Part shown: one piece after another, positions 1 through 7,288 of the stretch | Numbering within the stretch: the stretch's first letter is position 1 | How the letters are laid out: each line of letters starts with the position of its first letter | From: Falsiroseomonas tokyonensis | GTDB taxonomy: Bacteria > Pseudomonadota > Alphaproteobacteria > Acetobacterales > Acetobacteraceae | Length of the DNA: 64,000 nucleotides | Assembly (NCBI RefSeq): GCF_019024325.1 | Contig: NZ_JAFNJS010000001.1 | Coordinates: forward strand, 1 to 64,000 | Reading direction: 5' to 3' | Position numbers and translations under genes: made by a program | The notes under the pieces: generated by a model | Databases searched by the model: none | What the model was told of the DNA's origin: nothing | The model's input: the letters and a program-made list of their open reading frames with translations, nothing else

Positions 1-231
1 GGCTTCGTCCAGCCGCTCGTCGAGCCGCTCATCGGGGCGAACCGCTGGTACCTCTTCTCCGACCCGCTCTCGGCGCCGGTCTACGTCTACGGTTACCTGA
101 ACGGGGCGGAGGGGCCGCAGGTCACCACCGGCCCGGTGCAGGGCGCGGATGGCGTCGAGGTCAGCGTAATCTTCGACTTCGGCGTGGGCGCCATCGACTG
201 GCGCGGCGCCTGGTTCAATCCGGGCACCTGA
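1..231 (+). CDS. Phage major capsid protein, C-terminal fragment (partial, runs off left edge)
   Basis: The window opens inside a reading frame that ends with TGA at 229-231, giving the last 76 residues of a protein. The fragment is rich in beta-type residues, contains a GANRWYLFSDP segment and ends in FNPGT. That style is what I expect at the C-terminus of the major capsid protein (often fused to a ClpP-like prohead protease) in alphaproteobacterial prophages. The next gene is a DUF2190 decoration-type protein and head-tail joining genes follow, so the position fits a capsid gene. The start, protease domain and true length are not visible. The family call rests on context more than on motifs. 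Confidence 0.6.
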   Translation, partial: GFVQPLVEPLIGANRWYLFSDPLSAPVYVYGYLNGAEGPQVTTGPVQGADGVEVSVIFDFGVGAIDWRGAWFNPGT

Positions 232-309
232 TCACCCAACCACCCCTCGTGACCCGATGCAGAGGCCGCCCACCCGGGCGGCTTCTGCGTTTCTGGAGAC
301 CCCATCCCC

Positions 310-660
310 ATGCGCAACTGCATCCGTCCCGACGCGCGCTCCGTCCCCATGGTCGTGCCCTATGCCGGCGGCATCCTCTCCGGCCAGGGCATGCTGGTCG
401 GCGCCTTCTTCGGCGTGGCCGCGGCCGACGCCGCGCAGAACGCCACCGTCGAGTGCGAGACCCGCGGCGAGTTCGAGCTCACCAAGGATCCGACCCAGGC
501 CATGGCCGCTGGCACGCGCGTTTTCTGGGACAACACCAACCGGCGCCTGACCACCACCGCGACGGGCAACTTCCAGGTCGGCGTTGTCACCGTCGCCGCC
601 CTCGCGGCCGACGCCACGGTCCGCGTCATGCTGGCCCGCGTGCCGGCCTCGGGGGCGTGA
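310..660 (+). CDS. DUF2190 family capsid decoration-like protein
   Basis: This 116-residue protein starts at the ATG after a short gap behind the capsid fragment. It has the usual DUF2190 layout: an N-terminal stretch about keeping the sample soluble (VPYAGGILSGQ), then alternating VA(A) segments and a conserved WDNTNRRLTT turn near residue 75. DUF2190 proteins are small beta proteins found next to major capsid genes and are thought to decorate or cement the capsid. Length and position agree with the family. The role on the virion is inferred from the family, not seen here. Confidence 0.8.
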   Translation: MRNCIRPDARSVPMVVPYAGGILSGQGMLVGAFFGVAAADAAQNATVECETRGEFELTKDPTQAMAAGTRVFWDNTNRRLTTTATGNFQVGVVTVAALAADATVRVMLARVPASGA

Positions 661-662
661 CC

Positions 663-1313
663 ATGGATCCCAAGGCCAGCCGGGGCTACCGCAACCGCAA
701 CCCCGGCAACATCGAGCACGTCGCCACGAACAAGTGGCTCGGCCTCGAGACGCCGCCCTCGGACGGGCGCTTCTGCCGCTTCCGCTCGCACCAGCACGGC
801 ATCCGCGCGCTGGCCCTGCTGCTGCAGAGCTACCAGGACCGGCATGGGCTGCGCACGGTCCGCGGCATCGTCGCGCGCTGGGCGCCGAGCAGCGAGAACG
901 ACACCCGCGCCTACCAGGCGGCGGTCGCCGCGCGGCTGGGGATCGGGCTCGACGACCCGATCGACCTGCACGATGCCGGCACCATGCGCGGCCTGGTCGA
1001 GGCGATCATCCGCCATGAGCTCGGCGGCATGCCCTACGCGCCGGAGACGATCGCGGAGGGACTGCGCATGGCCGGCCTGGTGCAGCCCGGCCTCGCCCAC
1101 AGCGGGACGGTCCGCGCGGCGGCGGGGTCGGTGGTCGCCGGCGTCACGGCGGCGGCGGTGGTCGATGCCGTCACGACGCTGGCGCCGCATGCCGAGGGCC
1201 TGGCTTCGGTCCTGCGGGCGCTCGGCCCCTGGGGCGTCGCCGCCGCGGTGATCGGCGCCGCAGTCTGGACCATCCACCAGCGGCTGCAGCGGCAGCGGGA
1301 GGTCACCCGATGA
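663..1313 (+). CDS. Phage structural/endolysin-like protein with C-terminal membrane segment
   Basis: The ATG at 663 directly follows the previous stop and gives 216 residues; the frame is open further upstream but that part only shadows the DUF2190 gene. Residues 7-15 read YRNRNPGNI and a WAPSSENDT motif follows near residue 75. This pattern is known from a phage family annotated as structural protein or virion lysozyme-like. A hydrophobic Ala/Val/Gly stretch at about residues 187-207 followed by a basic tail (RLQRQREVTR) looks like a membrane anchor. The next gene overlaps by ATGA and is a small coiled-coil plus hydrophobic protein, so the two may act together in lysis. Cell-wall cleavage is inferred; I cannot assign catalytic residues. 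Confidence 0.55.
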   Translation: MDPKASRGYRNRNPGNIEHVATNKWLGLETPPSDGRFCRFRSHQHGIRALALLLQSYQDRHGLRTVRGIVARWAPSSENDTRAYQAAVAARLGIGLDDPIDLHDAGTMRGLVEAIIRHELGGMPYAPETIAEGLRMAGLVQPGLAHSGTVRAAAGSVVAGVTAAAVVDAVTTLAPHAEGLASVLRALGPWGVAAAVIGAAVWTIHQRLQRQREVTR

Positions 1314-1585
1314 CGGACCACGACCGCGAACTCGGCACCATCGTCACCCGCCTGACCGAGATCGAGCGGCGGCTGGCGGAGGGCGACAAGGACATGCGCG
1401 AGCTGACGCGCACGGTGACCGAGCTGGTCAAGGCGATGGCTGGCCTGACGGCGCGGCTGTCGTTGGCGGCCGGCGGGGTGCCGGGCGCGTCGCCCGCGAT
1501 CCCGGCGACGGGCGCGGCCGCAGCCGGCGGAATCGTGGGCGCCGCAGTCGGCGCGAAGCTCGCCTCATGGCTCGGGCTCGGCTGA
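1310..1585 (+). CDS. Small coiled-coil and membrane protein, XhlA-like topology
   Basis: The ATG at 1310 overlaps the stop of the previous gene (ATGA), so translation is probably coupled. The 91-residue product begins with a heptad-like helix (residues 8-48, charged with regular Leu/Ile/Val) and ends with a Gly/Ala-rich hydrophobic segment (AAAAGGIVGAAVGAKLASW). An N-terminal coiled coil with one C-terminal membrane helix is the layout of XhlA-type proteins that help phage holins. A spanin or small tail protein is also possible. I recognise no family motif. Confidence 0.5.
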   Translation: MTDHDRELGTIVTRLTEIERRLAEGDKDMRELTRTVTELVKAMAGLTARLSLAAGGVPGASPAIPATGAAAAGGIVGAAVGAKLASWLGLG

Positions 1586-1591
1586 TCCGAC

Positions 1592-1900
1592 ATGGGCGTC
1601 TTCGACGATGCACTTGCGGTGCTCGCCGCCGACCCGAACCTGAGCGTCGAGGCGACCTACCGCGCCGCGGGCACCGGCGCGCCTCTCCCCATTCGCGTCC
1701 TGCGCTCCAGCCCTGATCGCGTGGTGGACGCCTTCGACACTCCGGTGCTGCGCGCGACCGACGTGTTGACGGTCGCCATCGCGGCCCTGCCAGCGATCGA
1801 GCCGGGCGACACCTTCAGCATCGGCCCGGACCTGCTCACCGTGGACAGCGCCGAACGGGATACCGCCGGCGTCGCCTGGCGTGTGCTGTGCCGGCGGTAG
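1592..1900 (+). CDS. Head-tail joining protein (adaptor/attachment type)
   Basis: This 102-residue protein starts MGVFDDALAVL and has a two-part layout: an N-terminal helix with AADPNLSVEATYR, then a compact beta domain with IEPGDTFSIGPDLLTV near the C-terminus. That end is typical of head-tail attachment proteins, where a late beta hairpin sits in the neck. The position between the decoration protein and the tail completion genes supports the call. Only 3 bases separate its stop from the next GTG start. Confidence 0.6.
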   Translation: MGVFDDALAVLAADPNLSVEATYRAAGTGAPLPIRVLRSSPDRVVDAFDTPVLRATDVLTVAIAALPAIEPGDTFSIGPDLLTVDSAERDTAGVAWRVLCRR

Positions 1901-1903
1901 GCC

Positions 1904-2626
1904 GTGCGCCTCTCCGCTGTCGTCGGGGATCTCCGCAAGGCGCTCGCGGAGGAGGTCCGCGCCGGTGAGCGTGCTGCCTCTCGCGCCGTGCGCGCTGAGA
2001 CCGACGCGCTCAAGGGGGAGCTCCGCCAGCAGGTCACCGGATCCCTGGGCGGCAAGGCGCGCGGCATCGCCAATGCCTGGCGCTCACAGGTCTTCCCGCG
2101 CACCGGCGTGTCGATGCGCGCCGCCGGCCTGGTCTGGAGCAAGACGCCGCTGGTGATCGACGCCTTCGAGCGTGGGGCGCTGATCCGGCCGAAGGGCGGG
2201 GGGCGGTTCCTGGCGATCGCCACCGCCTTCAACGCGGCCCGCGGCTGGCGCGGCCGCGGCGACAAGGGGCTGCGCGTCACGCCGGCCCAGATGGTCGCCT
2301 CCGGCCAGGGCTTCCTCCGGCCGTTCCGCTCAGGGCGGGGCTTCGTCTGGTGCCTGCCGCTGCGCCAGGGCGCGGCGACGGGGCGAAGGCGGCGCACGCG
2401 GCTGATCGCCGGCGGCGTCGCCGAGGTCGGCACCGCCAATCGCAAGGGCCGCGAGGCCTGGGCCCGCGGGCTGCTCGAACAGGGGATGGTGCCGATGTTT
2501 CTCCTGCTGCCCCAGGTGAAGCTGGCCAAGCGCCTCGACGTGCGTGGGGCGTCGCTGCGCGCCCTGCGGCGGCTACCGCGGCGCTTCGTGGCGGCCTGGG
2601 AAGCCGAAACGGCGAGGACCGGATGA
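1904..2626 (+). CDS. DUF6441-like phage neck/tail protein
   Basis: A GTG at 1904, three bases after the previous stop, starts a 240-residue, Arg/Ala-rich protein. The N-terminus is a long charged helix (residues 5-45). The middle contains GALIRPKGGGRFLAI and the C-terminal half FLLLPQVKLAKRLDV. These two hydrophobic beta segments around a basic loop match my memory of DUF6441, a family found in alphaproteobacterial prophage neck regions at the place of HK97 gp10-like tail completion proteins. Function is inferred from position. The stop overlaps the next start by ATGA. Confidence 0.55.
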   Translation: MRLSAVVGDLRKALAEEVRAGERAASRAVRAETDALKGELRQQVTGSLGGKARGIANAWRSQVFPRTGVSMRAAGLVWSKTPLVIDAFERGALIRPKGGGRFLAIATAFNAARGWRGRGDKGLRVTPAQMVASGQGFLRPFRSGRGFVWCLPLRQGAATGRRRRTRLIAGGVAEVGTANRKGREAWARGLLEQGMVPMFLLLPQVKLAKRLDVRGASLRALRRLPRRFVAAWEAETARTG

Positions 2627-3051
2627 GTGTGCGCGAGACCGCCTTGGTCGCCCTGCACGCCCGCCTGGGCGCCGCCCTGGCCGCGCGGAATCCCGCCCCG
2701 AAGGTCCTCCGCAACGAGACCGTGCCGCAGCGCCTGCCCACCGGCGGGCTCGTGGTGGTGCGGGACGGCGAGACGGTGGAGGAGACCGCGATCCTCTCGC
2801 CACTCGCCTGGGCGGTCGAGCACCGCGCCGAAGTCGAGGTTGTCGCGGCCACGAGCGCGCTGCTCGACGCGCTGCTGGTCGACATCGCAGCGACGATCGC
2901 CGGCGACCGCACCCTTGGCGGCGCGGTCGAGTGGGCGCAGCCCGGCGCGCCTTCCTTCGACGATGCCGAGACCGAGGGCGCCGCCGCGGCCCGCGCCGCG
3001 TCCGTCCCCGTCACGCTGTCCTTCACCGTCGCCGGCTCGCCGCTGGCCTGA
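2623..3051 (+). CDS. Tail terminator-like protein (often labelled acyl-CoA transferase)
   Basis: The ATG at 2623 overlaps the stop of the previous gene, giving 142 residues. The frame stays open upstream to 2350, but that part is a shadow of the DUF6441-like gene. The protein has an early helix, a conserved NETVPQRLPTGGLVVVRDGE turn and a Val/Ala-rich second half ending in a beta strand (VPVTLSFTVAG). Size, fold pattern and position just before the tail tube gene fit a tail terminator of the gpU type. Close relatives are commonly mislabelled as acyl-CoA transferase; nothing here supports that chemistry. Confidence 0.55.
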   Translation: MSVRETALVALHARLGAALAARNPAPKVLRNETVPQRLPTGGLVVVRDGETVEETAILSPLAWAVEHRAEVEVVAATSALLDALLVDIAATIAGDRTLGGAVEWAQPGAPSFDDAETEGAAAARAASVPVTLSFTVAGSPLA

Positions 3052-3072
3052 TCCCGCTCCCGGAGACGCCCC

Positions 3073-4029
3073 ATGCCCCGTGCCATCGGCGCGAACTCGC
3101 GCCTACTCATGATCCCCGAGGTCACCTACGGCACCGCGCCCGGCGGCAACTGGCGGCGCGTGCCCTTCCTCTCCTGCAACCTCGGCGCCGAGCAGCCGCT
3201 GCTGGACGCCGACGTCATCGGCCTCGGCGGCAATCGCGATCCCGCCGCGCCGTTCTTCGACACCGTCACGGTCGAGGGGGACGTCGTGGTGCCGGTCGAC
3301 CTGATCAACATCGGCCACTGGCTGCGGCTGCTGCTCGGCGCGCCGACCACCACCGGCACCAACCCGAACTTCACCCACACCTTCGGCTCGGGTGCCGCGA
3401 CGCTGCCCTCGCAGGCGATCGAGATCGGCTACCCCGACGTGCCGAGCTACGATGTCTGCGCCGGCGTGCGGGCCGACGCGCTGGAGATCGACTTCAGCCC
3501 AACCGGGCCGGCCACCGCGACTGTCAAGCTGATCGCCCAGGGCTCGACGCGCGCCGGCTCGTCCTCGGGCGGCACGCCGGTCGCCGCGGCCTACACCGCC
3601 TTCAACAAGGCGCAAGGCTCGATCAGCCGCGCCGGCTCGGCGCTGGCACAGGTCACGGGCGCGCGGCTCGCCTACTCGAACAGCGTCGAGGCGGTGCGCA
3701 CCATCCGTGCCGACCGCCGCATCGAGGGCGCGGATCCCGGCATCGCGCGCGCCACCGGCCAGATCACCGCACGCTTCGCGGACACCACGCTGCTGACCCA
3801 GGCGCAGAACGGCACGGCGGCGGAGTTCGCCTTCGCGTTCACCATCGACGCCAACCGCAGCCTCACCTTCACGCTGCACGAGGTCTATCTGGCGCTGGCC
3901 AAGACACCGATCGAGGGGCCTGCGGGCGTCGAGGCGAGCTTCGAGTTCCGTGCCGCCTTCAACGCGACGGCGACGCGGATGGTGACGGCAGTGCTGAAGA
4001 ACCAGCAGGCAGGGACGGAGTACGCGTGA
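3073..4029 (+). CDS. Major tail tube protein
   Basis: This 318-residue protein starts at an ATG 21 bases after the tail terminator-like gene. It is mostly predicted beta strand, with many Thr, Ala and Gly, and contains EVTYGTAP near residue 15 and WLRLLLGAPTTTG near residue 95, as in tail tube proteins of siphoviruses that carry two tube-fold copies. A second similar beta block (YSNSVEAVRTIRADRRIEG) follows from residue 200. The product would form the hollow tail tube. In a normal module the tail chaperone would come next; here about 5.5 kb of cargo separates them. Confidence 0.75.
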   Translation: MPRAIGANSRLLMIPEVTYGTAPGGNWRRVPFLSCNLGAEQPLLDADVIGLGGNRDPAAPFFDTVTVEGDVVVPVDLINIGHWLRLLLGAPTTTGTNPNFTHTFGSGAATLPSQAIEIGYPDVPSYDVCAGVRADALEIDFSPTGPATATVKLIAQGSTRAGSSSGGTPVAAAYTAFNKAQGSISRAGSALAQVTGARLAYSNSVEAVRTIRADRRIEGADPGIARATGQITARFADTTLLTQAQNGTAAEFAFAFTIDANRSLTFTLHEVYLALAKTPIEGPAGVEASFEFRAAFNATATRMVTAVLKNQQAGTEYA

Positions 4030-4331
4030 CGCGCGGAGCGGATATACTGGCTCGTAAGATCTGATCGCAGGAAGGCTGCGTCGCGTTTCTTCTACCTTAC
4101 AATAATCGAGTGGAGGAGTCAGATACTGCCGAGGAGGCAGGTGGCGCCTTGGCAGGCCTTGCTGGCCAGAGCCAGGCAACAACACGCAGCCGTCCAGACT
4201 AGATTCGGCTCCGGATCCTCTTTGACGAGATGAATGCCCGCGCTTACCCTCATCCGGTTGGCCGTCGTTTCGTCCCTCGACGTCTCGGTAGCCATAACGG
4301 CCCGAGGTGGCAGCATCTGGACGACAGCCGT
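4030..4331 (+). other. Non-coding left flank of the ABC-3C cargo
   Basis: No convincing gene is present between the tail tube stop and the first cargo gene. The first 100 bases are clearly less GC-rich than the phage genes around them (gatatactgg, ctaccttacaataatcgag). A 9-bp sequence AAGATCTGA at 4056-4064 appears inverted as TCAGATCTT at 9499-9507 on the other side of the cargo. A promoter-like sequence lies at 4222-4250. The stretch looks like the upstream control region that travelled with the cargo. Confidence 0.5.
4222..4250 (+). promoter_or_regulatory. Putative sigma70-type promoter of the ABC-3C cargo
   Basis: TTGACG at 4222-4227 and TACCCT at 4245-4250 are separated by 17 bases. This is a good match for a -35 box and a weaker one for a -10 box. 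The spacing to the ATG at 4332 leaves a leader of about 75 bases. A private promoter would let the cargo be expressed in the lysogen while tail genes are silent. This is pattern matching only. Confidence 0.35.
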
Positions 4332-4533
4332 ATGGCGCAGGATCAGACGACCGATACGCACGCGGCTGAAGGCGCAGCTTTAGGCTTTTGGTATCAAGCC
4401 TTCTACGCGCTTCTGACCCTGGTTACCTTGAGCACAGACGACGCGGCGATCGGCATCGAGCAGCTCGATGACGTCGAGCTGAAGGCCGACGGCCAGAAGT
4501 TACTCTATCAGCTCAAGCACTCGATCAGCGCTA
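4332..4533 (+). pseudogene. 5' fragment of the split ABC-3C effector
   Basis: This is the part of the effector gene before the insertion: 67 codons from ATG 4332 up to the element. It keeps the predicted nuclease core motifs (GIEQLDDVELKADG, then YQLKHS). Translation runs into the element and stops at 4623-4625, so the hybrid product would carry about 30 foreign residues. If it folds at all it would lack the whole C-terminal region that should contact the ABC partners. Confidence 0.7.
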
Positions 4534-4573
4534 TGAAGTTGCCCCAGTTCCGTGGACGGTCAGCGGGTAGGGA

Positions 4574-5425
4574 TCAGTCGTTCTCGGCCATGGCTCTGGC
4601 TTCGTATTCGATGGGCGAGAGGTAGCCCAGGGCCGAGTGGCGCCTGGTCGGGTTGTAGAAGCCCTCGATGAAGGCGAACACCGCCATCCGCGCCTCGGCC
4701 TGGGATCGGAAGCTGCGGCGGTCCAGCAGCTCGCACTCGAGGGTGGCGAAGAACGCCTCGGCCATGGCGTTGTCATACGCATCGCCGACCGAGCCGGTGG
4801 AGGGGCGGACGCCCGCTTCCTTGCATCTCAAGCCGAACGCCACGGATGTGTATTGGCTGCCCTGATCCGAGTGGTGCACGACATCGGCAGGTTTCCGCGT
4901 CGTCACCGCCATGTCGAGCGCGTCCAGCACCAGGCGCGTGCGCAGGTCGGTTGCCATGGCCCAGCCGACGATCCGGCGCGACCAGGCGTCCAGCACGACA
5001 GCGAGGAACAGGAAGCCCGCCGCGGTCGGCACGTAGGTGATGTCGGCCACCCAGAGCCGGTTCGGGCCCGCGACCCGGAAGTCGCGGCCGACCAGGTCGT
5101 TGGCGGGCCGGTGGCTCGGCTCGCGCTGCGTCGTTGTCGGGAAGCGGCGCCGGGAGACGCCGCGCAGCCCGGCCCCGCGCATCAGCCGCGCCACCCGCTT
5201 GCGGGCCACGGCCGTGCCCTCGGCCTGCAGTTCGGCATGGACCCGCGGTGCGCCATAGGTGCCGTGCGAGGCGGCATGCACGGTGCGGATCCGGCGCAGC
5301 AGCGCCGCATCGGCAGTGTCATGGGCCGAGGCTGGACGGCTGCGCCACGCGTAGTAGCCAGACACCGAGACGCCCAGCACGCGGGCCATGGTCGCGATCG
5401 GGAATTCGGCCTGGTGCGCGCTCAT
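4574..5425 (-). CDS. IS3-family transposase OrfB (DDE integrase)
   Basis: OrfB is the catalytic transposase subunit, 283 residues. The HTH_21-type region comes first (HGTYGAPRVHAEL), then the retroviral-integrase-like core. The DDE residues are visible: Asp in WVADITY, Asp in HHSDQGSQY and Glu in AMAEAFFATLE. The C-terminus has the family mark NPTRRHSALGYLSPIEYE. Length and motifs are those of a complete enzyme. The coding frame remains open upstream into orfA, consistent with production as an OrfAB fusion. Confidence 0.95.
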   Translation of the reverse strand: MSAHQAEFPIATMARVLGVSVSGYYAWRSRPASAHDTADAALLRRIRTVHAASHGTYGAPRVHAELQAEGTAVARKRVARLMRGAGLRGVSRRRFPTTTQREPSHRPANDLVGRDFRVAGPNRLWVADITYVPTAAGFLFLAVVLDAWSRRIVGWAMATDLRTRLVLDALDMAVTTRKPADVVHHSDQGSQYTSVAFGLRCKEAGVRPSTGSVGDAYDNAMAEAFFATLECELLDRRSFRSQAEARMAVFAFIEGFYNPTRRHSALGYLSPIEYEARAMAEND

Positions 5426-5733
5426 GAATTCGAAGACCCGCTGGGGGTCCTTTCCCGCGCGAACCAGGCCGCCGCCTTTGCCAAGATGTCGCGCTCCTGG
5501 CGCAGGCGATGGTTCTCACGCCGAAGCTTCGACAGTTCCTCGAGCTCCCGGCTGGTCACGCCGCCGTCCTTGCGGGTGCCGCCATCGCGCTCCGCCTGGC
5601 GCACCCAGTTCCAGATCGACTGCGCCGTCGGCTCGAACTCGCGCGAAAGGTCCTCAGGTGTTCGTCCCGATCGGACCAACTCCACCATCTGCCGCCGGAA
5701 CTCCGGCGGGTAGGGCACCCTGAATTTCGGCAT
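5422..5733 (-). CDS. IS3-family transposase OrfA
   Basis: OrfA is the DNA-binding first subunit of an IS3-type transposase. I chose ATG 5733 because a GGAGG-like site lies 7 bases before it; an in-frame ATG at 5769 is the alternative. The product of 103 residues opens with YPPEFRRQMVELVRSG and EPTAQSIWNWV, the usual helix-turn-helix, followed by a leucine-zipper helix (ELEELSKLRRENHRLRQ) that pairs subunits. Its stop overlaps the orfB ATG (ATGA). IS3 elements normally make an OrfAB fusion by a -1 frameshift. OrfB's frame is indeed -1 relative to OrfA and open upstream, but I see no canonical A6G-type slip site. Confidence 0.9.
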   Translation of the reverse strand: MPKFRVPYPPEFRRQMVELVRSGRTPEDLSREFEPTAQSIWNWVRQAERDGGTRKDGGVTSRELEELSKLRRENHRLRQERDILAKAAAWFARERTPSGSSNS

Positions 5734-5790
5734 CTCAGACACCTCCGTCTCAAGCCTCGGGGTGTCCACGAAACCGGGTCAACTCCACTA

Positions 5791-6806
5791 CGCCATCCTC
5801 GATCACGGTTAGGTCTGGATCGCTGTGGCGAACCATGAAGGTCTGGATTGACGCGCTGCCATCGTTGACCTTGGCTGAAACGACGCTGCACCTCGTCACT
5901 GTGGGAGGCATTCCCAAAGACAGCCCGCTGCTCGCGCTCACGACCCATCAAGCCGATCGGTCCGAACTGGCCGCGGCGATGACGGCCGAGGCTGAACGCG
6001 TCATGGAGGCACGTGACGCTGCCGCCAAGGCTAGCAAGAAGCTACCGTATGCCGATCGTATTGATGGTTGCTCCGCCTTTCTTGGTCTGACCGAGGCGGA
6101 GCGCCTGAATTTGCTTCGCCGCATTGAGATCCGACCGGACAGCCCGACCGTGGCCGAGGTGGAGCAGAGGATCGCTGAGCACTTCCAGTTGGTGCTCCCG
6201 GAGCATCGTGCAGCGGTAGCGAGCCGCCTCGTCGAATGGTGGGATCGACAGGTCGTCTACTCACTCTGTGGCGAGCGCGAGCGCGTCGTCACGCGCGCGG
6301 AGCTACAGGCCCAGATCATGGCGATCGTCGCCGACATCGAGCAGGCCAAGCTTGTTCCCGAGTTCGAGACCGTGAGCCACCCACAGGACTATCAGCCCGA
6401 CGGCATGCTCGCGCGCCAGATCGAGTTGGTGAAGGGCAAGCCCTACGACCTTGAGCGGGCAATCCGGGAGGAGTGGAAGGCGCGCGAGCAGCGGGCTCGC
6501 TGGCTCACTGGCAACCCCGCCATGGCGACGAGGATCACCGACTACGATCAGGTGCTGCGCGAGCACTGGTCCGATCGGCATGCCGAGATGGCCGATGCCT
6601 GCGCCGCGCTCAAGGATGACGAGAAATGCGCGTTAGGGCTGAAGCTCCTGCGTTGGACGCACTACGACGCGCCGACGACTGTCCGCCCGATCGCGGAAGG
6701 ATGGGGTGCGGCGTATTACGTTCGCGGGAGCTATCAGGTACTCGCGATCAATTTGAAGGTCGGATGGCACCCGGAGTATCAGAAGCTGCTCGGGGGTGAC
6801 GAGTGA
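5791..6806 (+). pseudogene. 3' fragment of the split ABC-3C effector
   Basis: This is the effector sequence after the insertion; the first usable ATG is at 5835 (MKVWIDALPSLTL), giving 323 residues, but no good ribosome site precedes it. The piece starts with the helix that follows the nuclease core, then a region with VTVGGIPKDSPLLALTT and a long alpha-helical C-terminal domain ending in VGWHPEYQKLLGG. The C-terminal domain is the part expected to interact with the middle component and the ABC ATPase. Without the nuclease core it should not act as an effector, although it could still bind its partners. Confidence 0.75.
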
Positions 6807-7288
6807 AGACGACTCACGACGTCTATGCCGAGACGAACCCCGCCTATTGCGCTTCCGTGCTCATCGAGTTCACGAAGGCGTACTCGTCCGCGCGGCCCGA
6901 GGGACCGGAGACGCCAATAGCGTATCTGGCTCTGCCGGTCGCATTATCTGGGGAACTAGCTGGCGCGTTCGACGGGACGAACAAGAACACCGGCTTGCTC
7001 GAATGGCTGGACCGAAGCCCTCAGGTACAGATTGGTCTCGCCGAACGCATCAACGCCTCAATGGACATCGTCACTGAGGCGATCCGCTTCGGCTGCTTCG
7101 CACGCGTCCTGGTCATGGAGGAAGGCGCGCGCTTGAGGCTTGGCGATAAGAAGATCAAACCGAGCGTCATCAGGGCACTCGGAGGGGAGCCGGCGCAGGC
7201 GATCAAGCATGCTGGGCGTCTGGGGTACTGGTTTGCGAGCGCCGGCTCGACGCGGACGGTCTTTGACATGATGGGCTTGACGGCATGA
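6803..7288 (+). CDS. ABC-3C system middle component
   Basis: This 161-residue protein starts with a GTG at 6803 that overlaps the effector stop, so the cassette is translationally coupled. It is alpha-helical, with ETNPAYCASVLIEFTKAY at the start, a central LDRSPQVQIGLAERI stretch and a C-terminal GYWFASAGSTRTVFDMMG. This size and the position between an effector and a DUF3732 ATPase match the middle component of ABC three-component systems. The role of this component is not known in detail; it is thought to bridge effector and ATPase. Its stop overlaps the ATPase ATG. Confidence 0.75.
   Translation: MKTTHDVYAETNPAYCASVLIEFTKAYSSARPEGPETPIAYLALPVALSGELAGAFDGTNKNTGLLEWLDRSPQVQIGLAERINASMDIVTEAIRFGCFARVLVMEEGARLRLGDKKIKPSVIRALGGEPAQAIKHAGRLGYWFASAGSTRTVFDMMGLTA

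Larger units (their letters stand above)
4534..5787 (-). mobile_element. IS3-family insertion sequence, 1254 bp
   Basis: The left end TGAAGTTGCCCCAG (4534 on) and the reverse complement of the right end TGGAGTTGACCCGG (ending 5787) form imperfect inverted repeats of about 24 bp, both starting with TG and sharing CGTGGAC at the inner end. The bases CTA occur at 4531-4533 and again at 5788-5790, a 3-bp target duplication as expected for IS3 elements. Two overlapping genes on the minus strand, orfA and orfB, fill the element. Both are full length with a complete DDE triad, so the copy may still be mobile. It lies opposite to the disrupted effector gene. Confidence 0.9.
4332..6806 (+). pseudogene. 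ABC-3C system nuclease-like effector, split by an IS3-family element
   Basis: The gene starts at ATG 4332, is interrupted after 4533 and resumes at 5791. Removing the element and one copy of the 3-bp duplication CTA joins both halves in one frame with no stop, predicting 405 residues. The N-terminal part has GFWYQAFYALL, then DDVELKADG and LLYQLKH, where an acidic pair and a Q-x-K strand fit a PD-(D/E)xK-type nuclease core. The restored junction is followed by SLWRTMKVWIDAL, the usual next helix in these effectors. The long C-terminal part links to the ABC-3C partners encoded just downstream, the next start overlapping by ATGA. The system is known from comparative genomics as a predicted conflict module. 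The effector should be inactive in this strain. Confidence 0.75.

Noticed and set aside
2623-3051. Acyl-CoA transferase function
   Set aside because: Position and size fit a tail terminator; no CoA-transferase motif is present.
5430-5480. GGGAAAG at the orfA/orfB junction as an IS3 slip site
   Set aside because: The heptamer is not in the zero-frame phase needed for X XXY YYZ slippage; coupling by ATGA or another site is more likely.
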